The translations under genes were made by a program, and so were the position numbers. Under the pieces are notes generated by a model, which was given only the letters and a program-made list of their open reading frames with translations, was not told where the DNA came from and searched no databases. Positions 17,384-27,889 of a DNA stretch of 64,000 nucleotides are shown here, piece by piece. Numbering within the stretch: the first letter of the stretch is position 1; the number at the start of each line of letters is the position of its first letter. Source of the DNA: Stenotrophomonas sp. ATCM1_4 (GTDB taxonomy: Bacteria > Pseudomonadota > Gammaproteobacteria > Xanthomonadales > Xanthomonadaceae); the NCBI RefSeq assembly GCF_004348115.1, contig NZ_QPFB01000001.1, forward strand, positions 1,434,109 to 1,498,108, given 5' to 3'.

Positions 17384-18130
17384 TCATGGCTGCAGCGACC
17401 AACCGAACAGCTCCATCGCCTTGCCGAACTCGCGATCCAGCGGCGCGCTCACGTCCACCCGGCCGCCCTGCGGATGCGGGAACGCCAGGCGCTCGGCGTG
17501 CAGCAGCATGCGGTGCACGCCCTGCATGCGGAACGTGCGGTTATGCCGCCCGTCACCATGGCTGGTATCGCCGATCAGGTGATGGAACAGGTGCTTGAGG
17601 TGCCGGCGGATCTGGCGGAAACGCCCGGTCTGCGGCTGGCAGCGCAGCAACGCATAGCGCGAGGTCGGGAAGCCGTTCGAGGGAATCGGCAGCTCGCCGG
17701 TCAACAGCTTCTGGAAATGGGTGATGGCCGGCTTCTTGACCGGCTTGCCCGGGCCGCCGTCCAGGTCGTGGTCGACGGTGAACGCATCTTCGGCCGGCCA
17801 GCCCCGGCACACGGCCAGGTAGTCCTTGCTGACTTCGCCGCCCATCAATGCCTTGCCCAGCGCACTGGCGGTCTCGCGGTCGAAGGCCAGCAGCAGGCAG
17901 CCGCTGGTGGCACGGTCCAGCCGGTGCACCAGGAAGATCGGCTTGCCCAGCTGCGCGCGCAGGCGGTCGGCGAGGAAGTCATCCTCGCCGCGGGCCAGCT
18001 TGCTGTCGTGGACCATCAGCCCGGCCGGCTTGTTCACCACCGCCAGCCATTGATCCTCGTACAACAACGGCAACGGCTCGAACACGACCTCCGCATCGGT
18101 GGCTTCGGTGGCTTCCATCGCCGCGCTCAT
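17384..18130 (-). CDS. truC: tRNA pseudouridine synthase (RluA family, TruC-like)
   Basis: A 248-residue RluA-family enzyme. HRLDRATSG (His69-Gly77) contains the catalytic Asp72. Other blocks are [35 protein letters not shown] and [11 protein letters not shown]. The lack of an S4 domain, the length and the [12 protein letters not shown] block match TruC, which makes pseudouridine 65 in some tRNAs, better than RluA, RluC or RluD. Start and the ubiB stop overlap by ATGA. Confidence 0.85.
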   Translation of the reverse strand: MSAAMEATEATDAEVVFEPLPLLYEDQWLAVVNKPAGLMVHDSKLARGEDDFLADRLRAQLGKPIFLVHRLDRATSGCLLLAFDRETASALGKALMGGEVSKDYLAVCRGWPAEDAFTVDHDLDGGPGKPVKKPAITHFQKLLTGELPIPSNGFPTSRYALLRCQPQTGRFRQIRRHLKHLFHHLIGDTSHGDGRHNRTFRMQGVHRMLLHAERLAFPHPQGGRVDVSAPLDREFGKAMELFGWSLQP

Positions 18131-19794
18131 CGCCGCAACCAGGCCGACGCCAGCGCCAGCACGCCCACGCCGCCGGTGATCCACGACCACAGCGGCACCG
18201 AGGCCAGCAGCGGGCCACCGGTCTGCAGCCCGTACAGCAGCGCCGACACCACCACCAGGCCGACGCCGGTCACCGCGGTGACCACGCGCCGCTGCATGCG
18301 GCGCAGGGTCTCGTTGAGGCTGACGATGTCCTGCGAGCGCATCGCCAGCTCGTGCTTGCCCTCGACCTGCTGGCGCAGCCAACTGTGCAGCAGCGCCGGC
18401 ATGTCCGGGGCCTGGGTCATGATTTCCGGCAGGCGCTTGGCCAGTTCCTTCAGCGCGCGGCGCGGGCTGTAGCGCTCACGCAGGATGCGTTCGAGCACCG
18501 GCTTGGCGACCGCCCAGATATCCAGCTGCGGATCGAGCTGGCGGCCCACGCCCTCGATGTTGAGCAGGGTCTTCTGCAGCAGGATCAACTGCGGCTGCAG
18601 GGTCAGCTGGTAGCGCTGCGCGGTGCGGAACAGCTTGACCAGCACCTCGGCCAGCGAGATCTGCGACAGCGGGCGGGTGAAGTACGGCTCGCACACCGCG
18701 CGCACGGCCGCTTCCAGCTCGTCGATGCGCACCGTGGCCGGCATCCATTGCGCCTGCAGGTGCAGCTCGGCGATGCGCCGGTAGTCGCGGTTGAAGATCG
18801 CCATGAAGTTCTCGGCGAGGTAGTACTGATCCTCCTCCGAAAGCTGGCCCATGATGCCGAAATCCAGCGCGATGAAACGCGGGTTGTCGCGGCGCGCCGG
18901 GTCGATGTCGACCCAGATGTTGCCGGCGTGCGCATCGGCGTGGAAGAAGTTGTCGCGGAACACCTGCGTGTAGAACACGCGCACGCCCTTGGCCGCCAGC
19001 GCCTGGCGGTTGATGCCGGCGGTGTCCAGCGCGGCGATGTCGTCCGAGGGGATGCCCCATACCCGCTCCAGCGTGAGCGCGCGTTCGGCGGTGTGGCTCC
19101 AGATCACCTCCGGCACGTACAGGTCATCGGAGTTCTCCCAGAACCGGCGCAGCACGCTGGCATTGGCGCCTTCGCGCTGCAGGTCCAGCTCGGCGGCCAG
19201 GGTGGTCTCGATCTCGGCCACCACTTCGCGCGGGCGGATCTTGTCCGCACGCGGATGGGTGCGCTCGACCAGCGCGGCCAGCGACTTGAGCAGGGCGATG
19301 TCACCGGCGATCTGCTGCTCGATGTCCGGGCGCAACACCTTGACCACCACCTGGCGGCCACCGTCCAGCGTCGCGGCATGCACCTGCGCGATCGAGGCCG
19401 AGGCCAGCGGCGTGGTGTCGAAGCTGGCGAACGCCTCGGTGATCGGCAGGCCCAGTGCCTGTTCGACGATCTGCAGCGCGCGCTCCCCGTCGAACGGCTT
19501 GACCCGGTCCTGCAACAGGGTCAGTTCGGCGGCCACGTCCGGCGGCACCAGGTCGCGGCGGGTGGACAGGATCTGCCCGAACTTGACGAAGATCGGCCCC
19601 AGCTCCTGCAGCGCCAGACGCAGCCGTGCGCCACGCGAGAGCGAGGCGATGTCGGCACTGGCGCGCGGCACGAACGGCTTGGCCAGGCGCAGCCAGCGCT
19701 CCATCGGAGTGCCATCGAGCAGCGCGTCCAGGCGGTAGCGCAGGATCACCCGGCCGATGCGGCTGGCGCGGAACATCGCGCGGGTCGCCTTCAT
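18127..19794 (-). CDS. ubiB: UbiB, ABC1-family kinase-like protein for ubiquinone synthesis
   Basis: A 555-residue atypical kinase-like protein of the ADCK/UbiB family, an ATPase needed for ubiquinone biosynthesis. Motifs in order are [20 protein letters not shown] (the KxGQ region), [11 protein letters not shown] (A-rich loop), [20 protein letters not shown] and ALDFGIMGQ. Two membrane helices lie at the C terminus (about 505-550). It overlaps ubiJ upstream and truC downstream by four bases each. The order ubiJ-ubiB is as in E. coli ubiE-ubiJ-ubiB, here without ubiE. Confidence 0.95.
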   Translation of the reverse strand: MKATRAMFRASRIGRVILRYRLDALLDGTPMERWLRLAKPFVPRASADIASLSRGARLRLALQELGPIFVKFGQILSTRRDLVPPDVAAELTLLQDRVKPFDGERALQIVEQALGLPITEAFASFDTTPLASASIAQVHAATLDGGRQVVVKVLRPDIEQQIAGDIALLKSLAALVERTHPRADKIRPREVVAEIETTLAAELDLQREGANASVLRRFWENSDDLYVPEVIWSHTAERALTLERVWGIPSDDIAALDTAGINRQALAAKGVRVFYTQVFRDNFFHADAHAGNIWVDIDPARRDNPRFIALDFGIMGQLSEEDQYYLAENFMAIFNRDYRRIAELHLQAQWMPATVRIDELEAAVRAVCEPYFTRPLSQISLAEVLVKLFRTAQRYQLTLQPQLILLQKTLLNIEGVGRQLDPQLDIWAVAKPVLERILRERYSPRRALKELAKRLPEIMTQAPDMPALLHSWLRQQVEGKHELAMRSQDIVSLNETLRRMQRRVVTAVTGVGLVVVSALLYGLQTGGPLLASVPLWSWITGGVGVLALASAWLRR

Positions 19795-20441
19795 GCGGCA
19801 CCTCCCAGGCGCTGGCGCAGCCGCGCCACGCGCACGCCCAGGCGCTCGACGTCGTCGCGGATCACGTCCACGTCGTCGTGGAAGGCCTCCAGCTCGGCAC
19901 GTGGCACCACGTCGCGTGACTCCTCGGTAACGTATTCGGCCGCGCTCTCCGCCAGGTCCCTTGCACTGCGCCGCGCCTGCACCAGCGCCGCGCGCAGGGT
20001 CTGCGCGATCTGCACGCCCAGCACCTCGCCGAAGGCCTTGACGAAGGGCTGCTGCCAATCCGGATCGAAGCGGCTGGCCAGCTGCTGCAGCCGGCGCGCC
20101 AATTCAGCGTCACCGGACACCTTCACCCGCCCGGCCGGCGCGCTGTTGCCGCGCCGTGCGTTGGCCAGGAACGGCAATTGCGCCAGCACACCACCGAGCG
20201 TGCTGCGCACGGCCAGGTCGGCCTCCTGCGCGGGATCGACCGGGCCCACGGTCAGGCGCTGCCCGCTGACGCCGATCTGCATCGCCAGTGCCGGCGATTC
20301 CAGGGTCAGGGCGATGCGTTGCCCGTCCAGCGTGGCCAGCGCACTGCGGGTATCCGGGTCCAGGGCCAGCGCACGGTTGAGCGCCACTTCCAGCGCTCGC
20401 CCGGCCAGCGGCTTGATGACATTGAAGGGGGATGGAGACAT
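19791..20441 (-). CDS. ubiJ: UbiJ, SCP2-domain ubiquinone accessory factor
   Basis: A 216-residue protein. The N-terminal SCP2-like lipid-binding domain (about 10-115) includes [19 protein letters not shown] and [12 protein letters not shown]. The C-terminal helices contain a coiled coil ([20 protein letters not shown]). UbiJ scaffolds the late ubiquinone enzymes and binds intermediates. Identity rests on the domain order and the direct overlap with ubiB. The start at 20441 is used; an ATG three codons earlier (20450) is possible. Confidence 0.88.
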   Translation of the reverse strand: MSPSPFNVIKPLAGRALEVALNRALALDPDTRSALATLDGQRIALTLESPALAMQIGVSGQRLTVGPVDPAQEADLAVRSTLGGVLAQLPFLANARRGNSAPAGRVKVSGDAELARRLQQLASRFDPDWQQPFVKAFGEVLGVQIAQTLRAALVQARRSARDLAESAAEYVTEESRDVVPRAELEAFHDDVDVIRDDVERLGVRVARLRQRLGGAA

Positions 20442-20728
20442 GCCGGGCATTCTACCGAAGCAGGCAACCGGGAATGGCCGTGGTCGGTGACCGGGAACGC
20501 GGGGGGCGCATGCGGCCTGCGGCGCGAGGGGCGTTTGGCTGAATGTCACCTTTCCAGACACGCCGGTGCTTTTCGCCGTGGAACGGCAACGGGCACGGGA
20601 GCGCGCGAAACCGCCTTGCCCGTTCCTGCTCGCCCGCTCCCCGCAAGAACATTTCCTGTTCCCCCTGCCCCATTCCCTGCTTCATGCTATGCATACCCCT
20701 CACAGGCATTCGGCAGGAGCAACAGGCA

Positions 20729-21835
20729 ATGGGCAAGACCCGGGTAGGCATCATCTTCGGCGGTCGTTCGGCCGAACACGAGGTCTCGCTGCAGTCGGCG
20801 AAGAACATCCTCGACGCGCTGGACAAGGAGCGGTTCGATGTCAGCCTGATCGGCATCGACAAGCAGGGCCATTGGCACGTCAGCGACCCGCAGCAGTTCC
20901 TGCTCAACGCCAACGACCCGGCGCGGATCGCGCTGAACCGTTCCGGCAATGCCGTGGCGGTGCTTCCCGGCCGCGAGCAGGCGCAGCTGGTGCCCAGCGA
21001 CCCGGCCTCGGCGCTGCAGCAGATCGACGTGGTGTTCCCGATCGTGCACGGCACCCTGGGCGAGGATGGCTCGCTGCAGGGCCTGCTGCGCATGGCCAAC
21101 CTGCCGTTCGTCGGCTCCGGCGTGCTGGGCTCTGCCGCGGCGATGGACAAGGACGTGACCAAGCGCCTGCTGCGCGACGCCGGCCTGGCCGTCGCCCCGT
21201 TTGCCTGCTTCAACCGCAGCACCGCCGCCGGCGCCGACTACGCCACGCTGGTCGCGCAGCTGGGCACGCCGCTGTTCGTCAAGCCCGCCAACCAGGGCTC
21301 GTCGGTCGGCGTGAGCAAGGTGCGCAATGCCGGGGAGTTCGCCACCGCCATGGCGCTGGCGCTGTCCTTCGACCACAAGGTGCTGGTGGAATCGGCCATC
21401 GTCGGCCGCGAGATCGAATGCGCGGTGCTCGGCAACGACCACCCCGAGGCCAGTGTCTGCGGCGAAGTGGTGGTGCACGACGACTTCTACGCCTATGACA
21501 CCAAGTACATCAGCGCCAACGGCGCCGAAACGGTGATCCCGGCCGACATCAGCGACGACGCCCAGCAGCGTATCCGCCAGATCGCCATCCGCGCCTACCA
21601 GGCGCTGGAGTGCGCCGGCATGGCGCGCGTGGACGTGTTCCTCACCGAGGCCGGCGAGGTGGTCATCAACGAGATCAACACCCTGCCCGGCTTCACCCGG
21701 ATCAGCATGTATCCCAAGCTGTGGGGCGCCTCCGGCCTGGATTACACCGCGCTGATCACCCGCCTGGTCGAGCTGGCGCTGGAGCGCCATGCCGCCGACA
21801 AGGCGCTGTCCAGCTCGATCACCTCCACGCCATGA
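20729..21835 (+). CDS. ddl: D-alanine--D-alanine ligase
   Basis: A 368-residue ATP-grasp enzyme that joins two D-alanines for peptidoglycan precursors. It has [20 protein letters not shown] at the N terminus, [43 protein letters not shown] and [19 protein letters not shown]. Length and the longer insertion favour the DdlA type rather than the DdlB of the mur cluster. The ATG at 20729 has CAGGAG upstream. It overlaps the following acetyltransferase gene by four bases. Confidence 0.96.
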   Translation: MGKTRVGIIFGGRSAEHEVSLQSAKNILDALDKERFDVSLIGIDKQGHWHVSDPQQFLLNANDPARIALNRSGNAVAVLPGREQAQLVPSDPASALQQIDVVFPIVHGTLGEDGSLQGLLRMANLPFVGSGVLGSAAAMDKDVTKRLLRDAGLAVAPFACFNRSTAAGADYATLVAQLGTPLFVKPANQGSSVGVSKVRNAGEFATAMALALSFDHKVLVESAIVGREIECAVLGNDHPEASVCGEVVVHDDFYAYDTKYISANGAETVIPADISDDAQQRIRQIAIRAYQALECAGMARVDVFLTEAGEVVINEINTLPGFTRISMYPKLWGASGLDYTALITRLVELALERHAADKALSSSITSTP

Positions 21836-22335
21836 ACCCAGCGCCTGCCGCCGGTGACGCGCCCCGCGCGATCACCGGCGACGACCTGCCGGCACTGCTG
21901 GCGTTGAACAACGCCCACGCGCAGGAGCTGTCCTGGCAGGAGCCGGCGGCCTTCGCACGGCTGCTGCGGCAGGCATTCTTCGCCCGCACCTGCGCCGATG
22001 CGCAGGCGCTGCTGATCGCGCTGGACCAGGACGCCGACTACGACAACCCCAACTTCGCCTGGCTGTCGGCGCGCTACCGGCGCTTCGTCTACATCGACCG
22101 CGTGGTGGTCGACGCGCGGGCGCGCGGCAAGGGGCTGGCACGGCAGCTGTACGCTGCGTTGGCCGCGCACGCACGCCTGCATGGCCATGATTGCCTGGTC
22201 TGCGAGATCAACGCCGATCCGCCCAATCCCGCTTCCGTGGCCTTCCACCAGCAGCTCGGCTTCAGGCCGGTGGGTGAAGCCCGCCTGGACAATGGCAAGA
22301 CGGTGACCTACTTCGCGTGCCTGCTCGCGCCTTGA
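21832..22335 (+). CDS. GNAT-family N-acetyltransferase
   Basis: A 167-residue acetyltransferase. The acetyl-CoA loop is [20 protein letters not shown] (the Q/RxxGxG/A motif as RARGKGLA), followed by [20 protein letters not shown] and [11 protein letters not shown]. The acceptor is unknown. The start codon overlaps the ddl stop (ATGA), so the two are translated together, although no functional link to cell-wall synthesis is established. Confidence 0.85.
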   Translation: MNPAPAAGDAPRAITGDDLPALLALNNAHAQELSWQEPAAFARLLRQAFFARTCADAQALLIALDQDADYDNPNFAWLSARYRRFVYIDRVVVDARARGKGLARQLYAALAAHARLHGHDCLVCEINADPPNPASVAFHQQLGFRPVGEARLDNGKTVTYFACLLAP

Positions 22336-22355
22336 CCGGCGCCCGGCGGCAAACG

Positions 22356-22391
22356 CAACGGCCCGCCCGGGGACACCCGGGCGGGCCGTTG
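22356..22391. terminator. Hairpin terminator
   Basis: A perfect 16-base GC-rich stem (22356-22371 with 22376-22391) and a four-base loop. It lies between the acetyltransferase gene and the convergent DUF1328 gene. There is no long U tract on either strand. Confidence 0.7.
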
Positions 22392-22404
22392 TGGTTCAAG
22401 CGGT

Positions 22405-22560
22405 TCAGCCCTTCTTGCGGAACAGCGAGATCACCGCAAGGATCAGGAACACCACGAACAGGATCCAGGCGATGTTGCTCGCCGCACCGGCGATGCCACT
22501 GAAGCCCAGCAACGCGGCGATGATGGCGATCACGAAGAAGACGACGGCGTAATGAAGCAT
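22405..22560 (-). CDS. DUF1328 small membrane protein
   Basis: A 51-residue peptide, [20 protein letters not shown] followed by [20 protein letters not shown] and a basic end LFRKKG. This is the DUF1328 (YtjA-type) family: two membrane helices around SGIAGAA. CAGGAGG stands six bases before the ATG. The function is unknown; relatives are often envelope-stress induced. It is too short to be found by length-based gene calling. Confidence 0.92.
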   Translation of the reverse strand: MLHYAVVFFVIAIIAALLGFSGIAGAASNIAWILFVVFLILAVISLFRKKG

Positions 22561-22656
22561 GGCGACCTCCTGTATATGAAAACAGGGTCCATGCTGGACA
22601 AGAGGCGGTGGTCAGACGGTGATGGAGGCGTGAGCGCCGGATGACGACCCTGCGCT

Positions 22657-23643
22657 TCAGCGACCGGCCGCCAGGCAGCGCAGGCCTTCGGCGATGCTCA
22701 CCTGCGGGACATAGCCGAAATCGCGGCGCGCCGGTTCCATCGAATACCAATGCGGCGTGCACAGCTGTTCGGCCAGGAAGCGCGTCATCGGCGGCTCGCC
22801 GCGCAGCCGCAGCAGCGGCCACAGCCGCTCGCACACCGCGCCGATGCGGTAGGCGGTCTTGAACGAAATGGTCTTGGTCACCGGCGGTGCATCGACCGCG
22901 GCCAGCAGCTTGTTGAGCAGCACGCGCATCTCCAGCGGCTCACCGTTGGAGATGAAGTAGGCCTTGCCGGCGCAGGCCGCGCCGACCACCAGGTGATCGA
23001 AGGCATCGAAGTGCGCCTGCGCGGCGTTGTCGATGAACGTGGTATCGACCTTGTTGCTGCCATCGCCGACGAAGCGTAACCGGCCGGCGCGGGCACGCTC
23101 GGCCAGGCGCGGCACCAACTGGTTGTCGCCCGGGCCCCAGATCAGGCGCGGACGCAATGCTACGGTGGCCAGCTCGGCACCGTTGGCGGCCAGCACTTCC
23201 TGCTCGGCGAGGGTCTTGGTGGCCGCATAGGGTGCCTGGAAGTCCTCGCCGTAAGGCACTTCATCCGCACCGAGGCCTTCCACCGGATGGGTCGCGCGAT
23301 GGGTCACGCTGGGCGTGGAGGTGTAGACCAGCCGGCCGATGCCATGCGCGCGGCACGCGGCCAGCACGTTGCGGGTACCGACCACGTTGGCCTGGAAATA
23401 GCTGTCATAACTGCCCCAGGCACCGGCCTTGGCGGCGTTGTGGAAGATCGCGCCAACGCCGGCGGCGGCGTGATGCACCGCATTGGCATCGGCCAGGTCA
23501 CCCCGGATCTGGCCCACGCCGAGCGCCTGCAGCGCCGGGTAATGGCCGCGATTGAAGCTGAGCACCTCATGCCCGCGCTCGACCAGCCCGCGGCACAAGG
23601 CCTGGCCCAGGAACCCACCGCCACCGGTGACAAGAATCTTCAT
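22657..23643 (-). CDS. oleD: OleD, NADPH-dependent 2-alkyl-3-ketoalkanoate reductase
   Basis: A 328-residue short-chain dehydrogenase/3-beta-HSD family protein. It starts [20 protein letters not shown] (nucleotide-binding GGxGFLG) and has YTSTPSV and the YxxxK pair in PYAATKTL. OleD reduces the 2-alkyl-3-keto acid made by OleA to the beta-hydroxy acid used by OleC. Identity is supported by oleC, oleB and oleA upstream on the same strand. A repeat element separates it from oleC. Confidence 0.92.
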   Translation of the reverse strand: MKILVTGGGGFLGQALCRGLVERGHEVLSFNRGHYPALQALGVGQIRGDLADANAVHHAAAGVGAIFHNAAKAGAWGSYDSYFQANVVGTRNVLAACRAHGIGRLVYTSTPSVTHRATHPVEGLGADEVPYGEDFQAPYAATKTLAEQEVLAANGAELATVALRPRLIWGPGDNQLVPRLAERARAGRLRFVGDGSNKVDTTFIDNAAQAHFDAFDHLVVGAACAGKAYFISNGEPLEMRVLLNKLLAAVDAPPVTKTISFKTAYRIGAVCERLWPLLRLRGEPPMTRFLAEQLCTPHWYSMEPARRDFGYVPQVSIAEGLRCLAAGR

Positions 23644-23749
23644 CTGTTCGATCGCCTCTGCTGCCGGCCCCTGTGCCGGCTGTTCGGGTTGCAAGTATCG
23701 CAGCAGCGGAGGGCCTGGGGTTTTGGGGATCTGGCCGGAACCGCGTTCT

Positions 23750-23880
23750 TCCCCTCACCAGTCCTCCCCTTGGCTGTGCCAAAGGGAGGGGGTGGTTCAT
23801 GCAGGTCGGTCAGGTCATCGCGAAAGCCACGCTTCTGCTCCCTCCCTTTGGCGCAGCCAAGGGGAGGGCCGGGGAGGGGT
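23750..23880. repeat. Full-length member of the CCCTTGG-type intergenic inverted-repeat family
   Basis: About 131 bases in the oleC-oleD gap. The two end arms (23763-23791 and 23839-23880) are inverted copies containing CCCTTGGCTGTGCCAAAGGG and CCCTTTGGCGCAGCCAAGGG; each can also fold on itself. The core TTCATGCAGGTCGGTCAGGT plus CATCGCGAAA matches the core of the copy at 62125-62254 at 29 of 30 positions. Confidence 0.8.
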
Positions 23881-23893
23881 CGTGCTTTGGGCC

Positions 23894-25540
23894 CTAAACC
23901 CCCAGCTTCTCCGTCGCCCACACCGCCAGCTTCTCGCGCCCGATCTTGGCGTTATGACGGATATCCACCGGAAAACCCGGATGGCGCAGGAACGTGGCAA
24001 TCCCGGCCAGCGTCGGCTGCGCCGCGGCCAGCGCACGCAACTGCGCTTCCACCTGCACCGCATCGGCGCCCGGCAGCAGCTCGTAGCACAGCACCGGCAC
24101 CTGGCGGCCCGGCGCGCCCACGCCGACCAGCGCGGTGCGGCGCACGCCGGCGACGGTGTTGAACACCGGCTCGACCTGCTCGGTGTACAGCGGGCCCTGC
24201 GCGGTTTCCACGCGCTGGGTCTTGCGCCCGCAGAACCACAGGCGGCCCTGCGCGTCGAACCACCCCACGTCGCCCATGCGGTGCACGATGCGCTCACCGC
24301 CATCGCCGAGTACCTCGCGGATCTTCGCCGCGGCCGTGGCCTGCGGACGATTGAAGTAACTGTCGGTGGTGGTCGGGCCAACCACGGTGATCTCGCCTAC
24401 TTCGCCAACCGGCAACTCGCGCACCCCACTCCACTCCGCGATCGGCGCGTCGGTGATGGCGATGATGCGCACCTGGTTGGGCGGCACCACGCGGCCCACG
24501 CAGGTACCGGCACCGGCCTCGGTGGCGCTGCGGGTGTCCTGCAGCTCGCGGCCCTCGATCACCGCCACCGGCAGGCATTCGGTGGCCCCGTACGGCGTCC
24601 AGAACTGCGCATGCTCGGGCAGCAGCGCGCGGATCCTGGCTACCGTCTCCGGTGGCACCGGCGCGCCGGCCGAGGTGGCGCGGGTGATCGTCGGCAGCGG
24701 CTGGCCGTGTTCGGCCAGCACCCGCATCAACGCCGGCGAGCCGAACAGCTGGGTCACGCCGAAGCGATTGATCGCGTCATGCAGCTTGCGCGGGTCGGCG
24801 CTGCCCGGCCGGGTCGGATCCATGTCCGGGATCACCGAGGTCAGGCCCAGCGCCGGGTCGAACAAGGCGAACGGCGGGAAGGTCGGCAGGTCCACGCCAC
24901 CGGGTTGCATGCCGAAGGCATTGCCCAGCAGCTCCACCTGGCCGACGAAATGGCGGTGGCGGTACACCACGCCCTTGGGCACGCCGGTCGAGCCACTGGT
25001 GAACAGGATCGCGGCCACGTCATCGGGCGCGGTATCAACCAGCTGGCTGCCCTTGCCACTGCCGGCCGCCTCCAGCACGGCCAGCGTGGTGCCCCCCCAG
25101 CCCCAGCGCCGGCCCACCGTGACCAGGCGGGTGGCGGACTTCGACCAGCCCAGCAGCAGGCGCGCCAGGTGCGCCAGCGGGATACCGATGAAGGCCTGCG
25201 CCTGGGCTTCGTCCAGGCATTGGCGCAACGCACGCCTGTCGATGCCCGGGTCGACCAGCACCGGCACCGCGCCGATCTTGAACAGGGCGAACATCAGCAG
25301 GAAGAACGCCGGCCCCGGGCGCACCATCACCACCGTGCGCACGCCGCGACCGATGCCATACGCGGCCAACCCGGCACCGATCGCATCGCTGCGCGCATCC
25401 AGACTGCGGTAATCCAGGGTCACGTCGTAGGCAGCCATGCCCCCGGGACCGGGTCGGCCCGGACAACGGATGGCGATCTGGTCGGGGCGTTCACGCGCCA
25501 GTTCAGGCAGGCGCGCGGCGATATTGCAGTGTTTGTTCAT
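23894..25540 (-). CDS. oleC: OleC, beta-lactone synthetase (AMP-binding family)
   Basis: A 548-residue member of the ANL adenylate-forming superfamily. The P-loop is ILFTSGSTGVPKGVVYRHRH; later boxes are FWTPYGATECLPVA, MGDVGWFDAQGRLWFCGRK and KIGREKL. OleC converts the beta-hydroxy acid from OleD to a cis beta-lactone using ATP. It lies between oleD and oleB on the same strand. The next gene upstream (25645) runs divergently, so oleC needs its own promoter, and oleC-oleD would form a separate transcription unit from oleA-oleB. Confidence 0.93.
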   Translation of the reverse strand: MNKHCNIAARLPELARERPDQIAIRCPGRPGPGGMAAYDVTLDYRSLDARSDAIGAGLAAYGIGRGVRTVVMVRPGPAFFLLMFALFKIGAVPVLVDPGIDRRALRQCLDEAQAQAFIGIPLAHLARLLLGWSKSATRLVTVGRRWGWGGTTLAVLEAAGSGKGSQLVDTAPDDVAAILFTSGSTGVPKGVVYRHRHFVGQVELLGNAFGMQPGGVDLPTFPPFALFDPALGLTSVIPDMDPTRPGSADPRKLHDAINRFGVTQLFGSPALMRVLAEHGQPLPTITRATSAGAPVPPETVARIRALLPEHAQFWTPYGATECLPVAVIEGRELQDTRSATEAGAGTCVGRVVPPNQVRIIAITDAPIAEWSGVRELPVGEVGEITVVGPTTTDSYFNRPQATAAAKIREVLGDGGERIVHRMGDVGWFDAQGRLWFCGRKTQRVETAQGPLYTEQVEPVFNTVAGVRRTALVGVGAPGRQVPVLCYELLPGADAVQVEAQLRALAAAQPTLAGIATFLRHPGFPVDIRHNAKIGREKLAVWATEKLGV

Positions 25541-25644
25541 CTTCCTATTGTCGCCGCTGAAGAAAATTCTTGCGCGCGGCCCGGCAGCGTGGAAAATTCC
25601 GTGCCTTCCCCATCGCCCCGCTGCCGCCCGAAGGCCGGCTTCCC

Positions 25645-26076
25645 ATGCCCCATCCCTGCCTGACGTGTGGTGCCTGCTGCACCCAGTACCGTGTCGCCTT
25701 CCATTGGATGGAATCGGATGAAGTCACCGAAGGCGGCGTGCCGCACCAGCTGACCCAGCGCCTGGACCCGCATCGCCTGTGCATGCAGGGCACGTACTCG
25801 GACCCGATCCGCTGCGTGGCGCTGGATTCGGAAATCGGCGTGTACTCGCGCTGCACCATCCATCCCAACCGGCCCAGCGTGTGCCGCGAGGTGGACGCCT
25901 CGTGGGAGTACGGCAAGGCCAGCTCGCAGTGCGACCGCGCGCGCATCGCGCATGGCATGGCGCCGCTGACCCTGGCGGACTGGCGCTGGCGCGATGACGC
26001 CGACAATGACGACGACCATCCCGACGACAACGGCAACAGCCCCTCCTCGCCACCGAACACGCCGGTCGCCGCCTGA
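25645..26076 (+). CDS. YkgJ-type Cys-cluster protein
   Basis: A 143-residue protein. CLTCGACC near the N terminus, CMQG, and RCTIHPNRPSVCREV form the CxxCxxCC...C...C pattern of the YkgJ/UPF0153 family, thought to bind a zinc or iron-sulfur centre. The tail is acidic and low-complexity (DDADNDDDHPDDNGNSPSSP). The function is unknown. It lies within the ole locus but on the opposite strand, divergent from oleC; co-function is not established. The start at 25645 begins two residues before the first Cys box, as is usual for the family. Confidence 0.85.
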   Translation: MPHPCLTCGACCTQYRVAFHWMESDEVTEGGVPHQLTQRLDPHRLCMQGTYSDPIRCVALDSEIGVYSRCTIHPNRPSVCREVDASWEYGKASSQCDRARIAHGMAPLTLADWRWRDDADNDDDHPDDNGNSPSSPPNTPVAA

Positions 26077-26133
26077 GCTCCCGCCGCCGCGCTTACCCGG
26101 GGCTGCCGAGCCGGCAGCCCGCTGCAGGGCGCT

Positions 26134-26823
26134 TCACAGCGCGGTGTAACGCCCCCACAGGTCCTCGAACTCCTGCGCGAAGCTGCGCACCAGGTTGCGG
26201 TCGTTGGTGACCACCAGGTTCTCGTCGTTGTACGAGGTGGCGGTGCGCGTCCAGTTGAAGCTGCCGTTGGCCAGCAGCTTGCCGTCGAACAGCGCGAACT
26301 TGTGGTGCATGTGGTATTGGGTGTGGTCCACGTGCACCGCGATGCCGGCCTCGTGCAGGCGACGGATGTCGCTGCCATCGTCGTAGAGCTTGTCGTTGTC
26401 GCTGACGATGCGCACCTGCACGCCGCGCTTGTGCGCATCGAGGATGACGCTGGTCAGGCGGTCGTCGGAAATGGTGAATACGCAGATGTCCAGACTCTTC
26501 TTTGCACTGGTGCACAGCCCGCGCAGGCGCTGCATGCAGGCATCCCCCGGCGAGAAGTAGACGCTGCTCAGGGTCTCCGGGACATCGGCGGTGGCATCCA
26601 GGGTGCGCACGATCTGCTCGACCCATTTGAGCAGCGGCAGCGCGTCGGCCGGATTGGCGGCGATCTGTTCGCGGGCGATGTCGAAGGCCCGGTTGCGCAG
26701 GAAACGCACGCGGTCCGGTGGCAGCTCTTCGCCGAGCTCGCGCAGCTCGACCTTTTCCTGCGGGCTGAGCACCCGGTCCTGCACGCTGTCGCGCAGCTCA
26801 CGGTCCAGACTGTCGAAATCCAT
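26134..26823 (-). CDS. Phospholipase D-like protein with one HKD motif
   Basis: A 229-residue protein. The C-terminal part holds one HKD box, HHKFALFDGKLLANGSFNW (HxKx4Dx6GSxN), after SLDICVFTISDDRL and RGVQVRIVSDNDKL. This single-motif arrangement is typical of dimeric PLD nucleases and relatives. The N-terminal 110 residues are helical with no recognised domain. Substrate is uncertain: nucleic acid or phospholipid. The start at 26823 is preferred because GGAG is correctly spaced; an ATG at 26835 is in frame. It sits between oleB and oleC. Confidence 0.82.
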   Translation of the reverse strand: MDFDSLDRELRDSVQDRVLSPQEKVELRELGEELPPDRVRFLRNRAFDIAREQIAANPADALPLLKWVEQIVRTLDATADVPETLSSVYFSPGDACMQRLRGLCTSAKKSLDICVFTISDDRLTSVILDAHKRGVQVRIVSDNDKLYDDGSDIRRLHEAGIAVHVDHTQYHMHHKFALFDGKLLANGSFNWTRTATSYNDENLVVTNDRNLVRSFAQEFEDLWGRYTAL

Positions 26824-26871
26824 CCATCGCTCCATGTACGGGTAGGCGGACAGCTTGGCACAGACACGGCC

Positions 26872-26897
26872 GGCAGGAGCGGCCCCGGCGGCGAAGC
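26872..26897 (-). repeat. REP-like 26-base element, copy 3
   Basis: Reverse-oriented copy of the elements at 4320 and 5407, with three to five mismatches. It sits in the 157-base gap between the PLD-like gene and oleB. Confidence 0.55.
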
Positions 26898-26980
26898 CAC
26901 CGATCGTTCAGCGCCCTGCAGCAACGCGGCGTGGAGACGCGTGCACCCACCCGGGCGGCCACGCCGCCACGCCAGGCGCA

Positions 26981-27874
26981 TCAGGCGATCGGGTTGCGCT
27001 CCAGGAACGCACGCACGGCCGGCACGATCACCTCGTGCTTGTCTTCCAGCACGTAGTGGTTGGCATCCTCGAACGCGGTCACCTCGGCCTGCGGCAATGC
27101 CGCGCGGAAGCCGGCCAGGAAGTGATGGTCGAAGCAGATGTCACGCAGGCCCCAGGCGATGTACACGGGGCGATCGGCGAAGGACGGCAGCGCCGCGGCG
27201 GCACGCTCCAGCAGCGACCAGGCCTTGTCGGCCGGCGACAGCGGGATGTCCTGCATGAAGCGGATGGTGGAGATGCGGTTGTCCCAACTGTCGTACGGGG
27301 CCACGTAGGCACGCCGCACGTCGGCCGGCATGCGCCGGCTCACGCCCAGCCAGGACGCACCGGAGGAGAACGCATTGAAGGTGCGGATGAACCACTCGCC
27401 CGGCTTCCAGTGCCGGCCCATGGCGATCTGCCACGGCATCGGCTTGGCCGCCGGCAGCGGGAACGACGCGGTATTGGTGATCACCAGGCGCTTGACCTGG
27501 GCATGGTGCGACAGCGCCCAGCCGAAGCCGATCATGCCGCCCCAGTCGTGCACGGCCAGGGTCACCGGGCCGGTGATGCCCAGGTGGCGCAGCAGCGCGT
27601 CCAGGTCATCCACGCGCGACTGCAGGGTGTAGTCATAGCGGCTGTCGTCCGGCTTGTCGGACAGGCCCATGCCGATGTGGTCCGGCACGATGCAGCGGTA
27701 TTTGTCGCTCAGGCCGTTGACCAGATGCCGCCACAGGTAGCTCCACGACGGGTTGCCGTGCAGCATCACCACCACCTCGCCATCGCGCGGGCCCTCGTCG
27801 ATGTAGTTCATCGACAAGCCGGGGCGTACTTCGAAACGGTGGGTGTTGCTGGGGTAGCCGGGGAACGTGCTCAT
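26981..27874 (-). CDS. oleB: OleB, beta-lactone decarboxylase (alpha/beta hydrolase)
   Basis: A 297-residue alpha/beta hydrolase of the haloalkane-dehalogenase type. VVMLHGNPSWSYLWRHLV is the oxyanion strand region and VHDWGGMIGF carries the nucleophile Asp110; DANHYVLED near the end carries the His. OleB decarboxylates the cis beta-lactone from OleC to the long-chain cis-olefin. The Asp nucleophile and context separate it from ordinary esterases. It begins 83 bases after the oleA stop, with a terminator-like hairpin between them. Confidence 0.92.
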   Translation of the reverse strand: MSTFPGYPSNTHRFEVRPGLSMNYIDEGPRDGEVVVMLHGNPSWSYLWRHLVNGLSDKYRCIVPDHIGMGLSDKPDDSRYDYTLQSRVDDLDALLRHLGITGPVTLAVHDWGGMIGFGWALSHHAQVKRLVITNTASFPLPAAKPMPWQIAMGRHWKPGEWFIRTFNAFSSGASWLGVSRRMPADVRRAYVAPYDSWDNRISTIRFMQDIPLSPADKAWSLLERAAAALPSFADRPVYIAWGLRDICFDHHFLAGFRAALPQAEVTAFEDANHYVLEDKHEVIVPAVRAFLERNPIA

Positions 27875-27889
27875 CGGGTCACACCTGCG

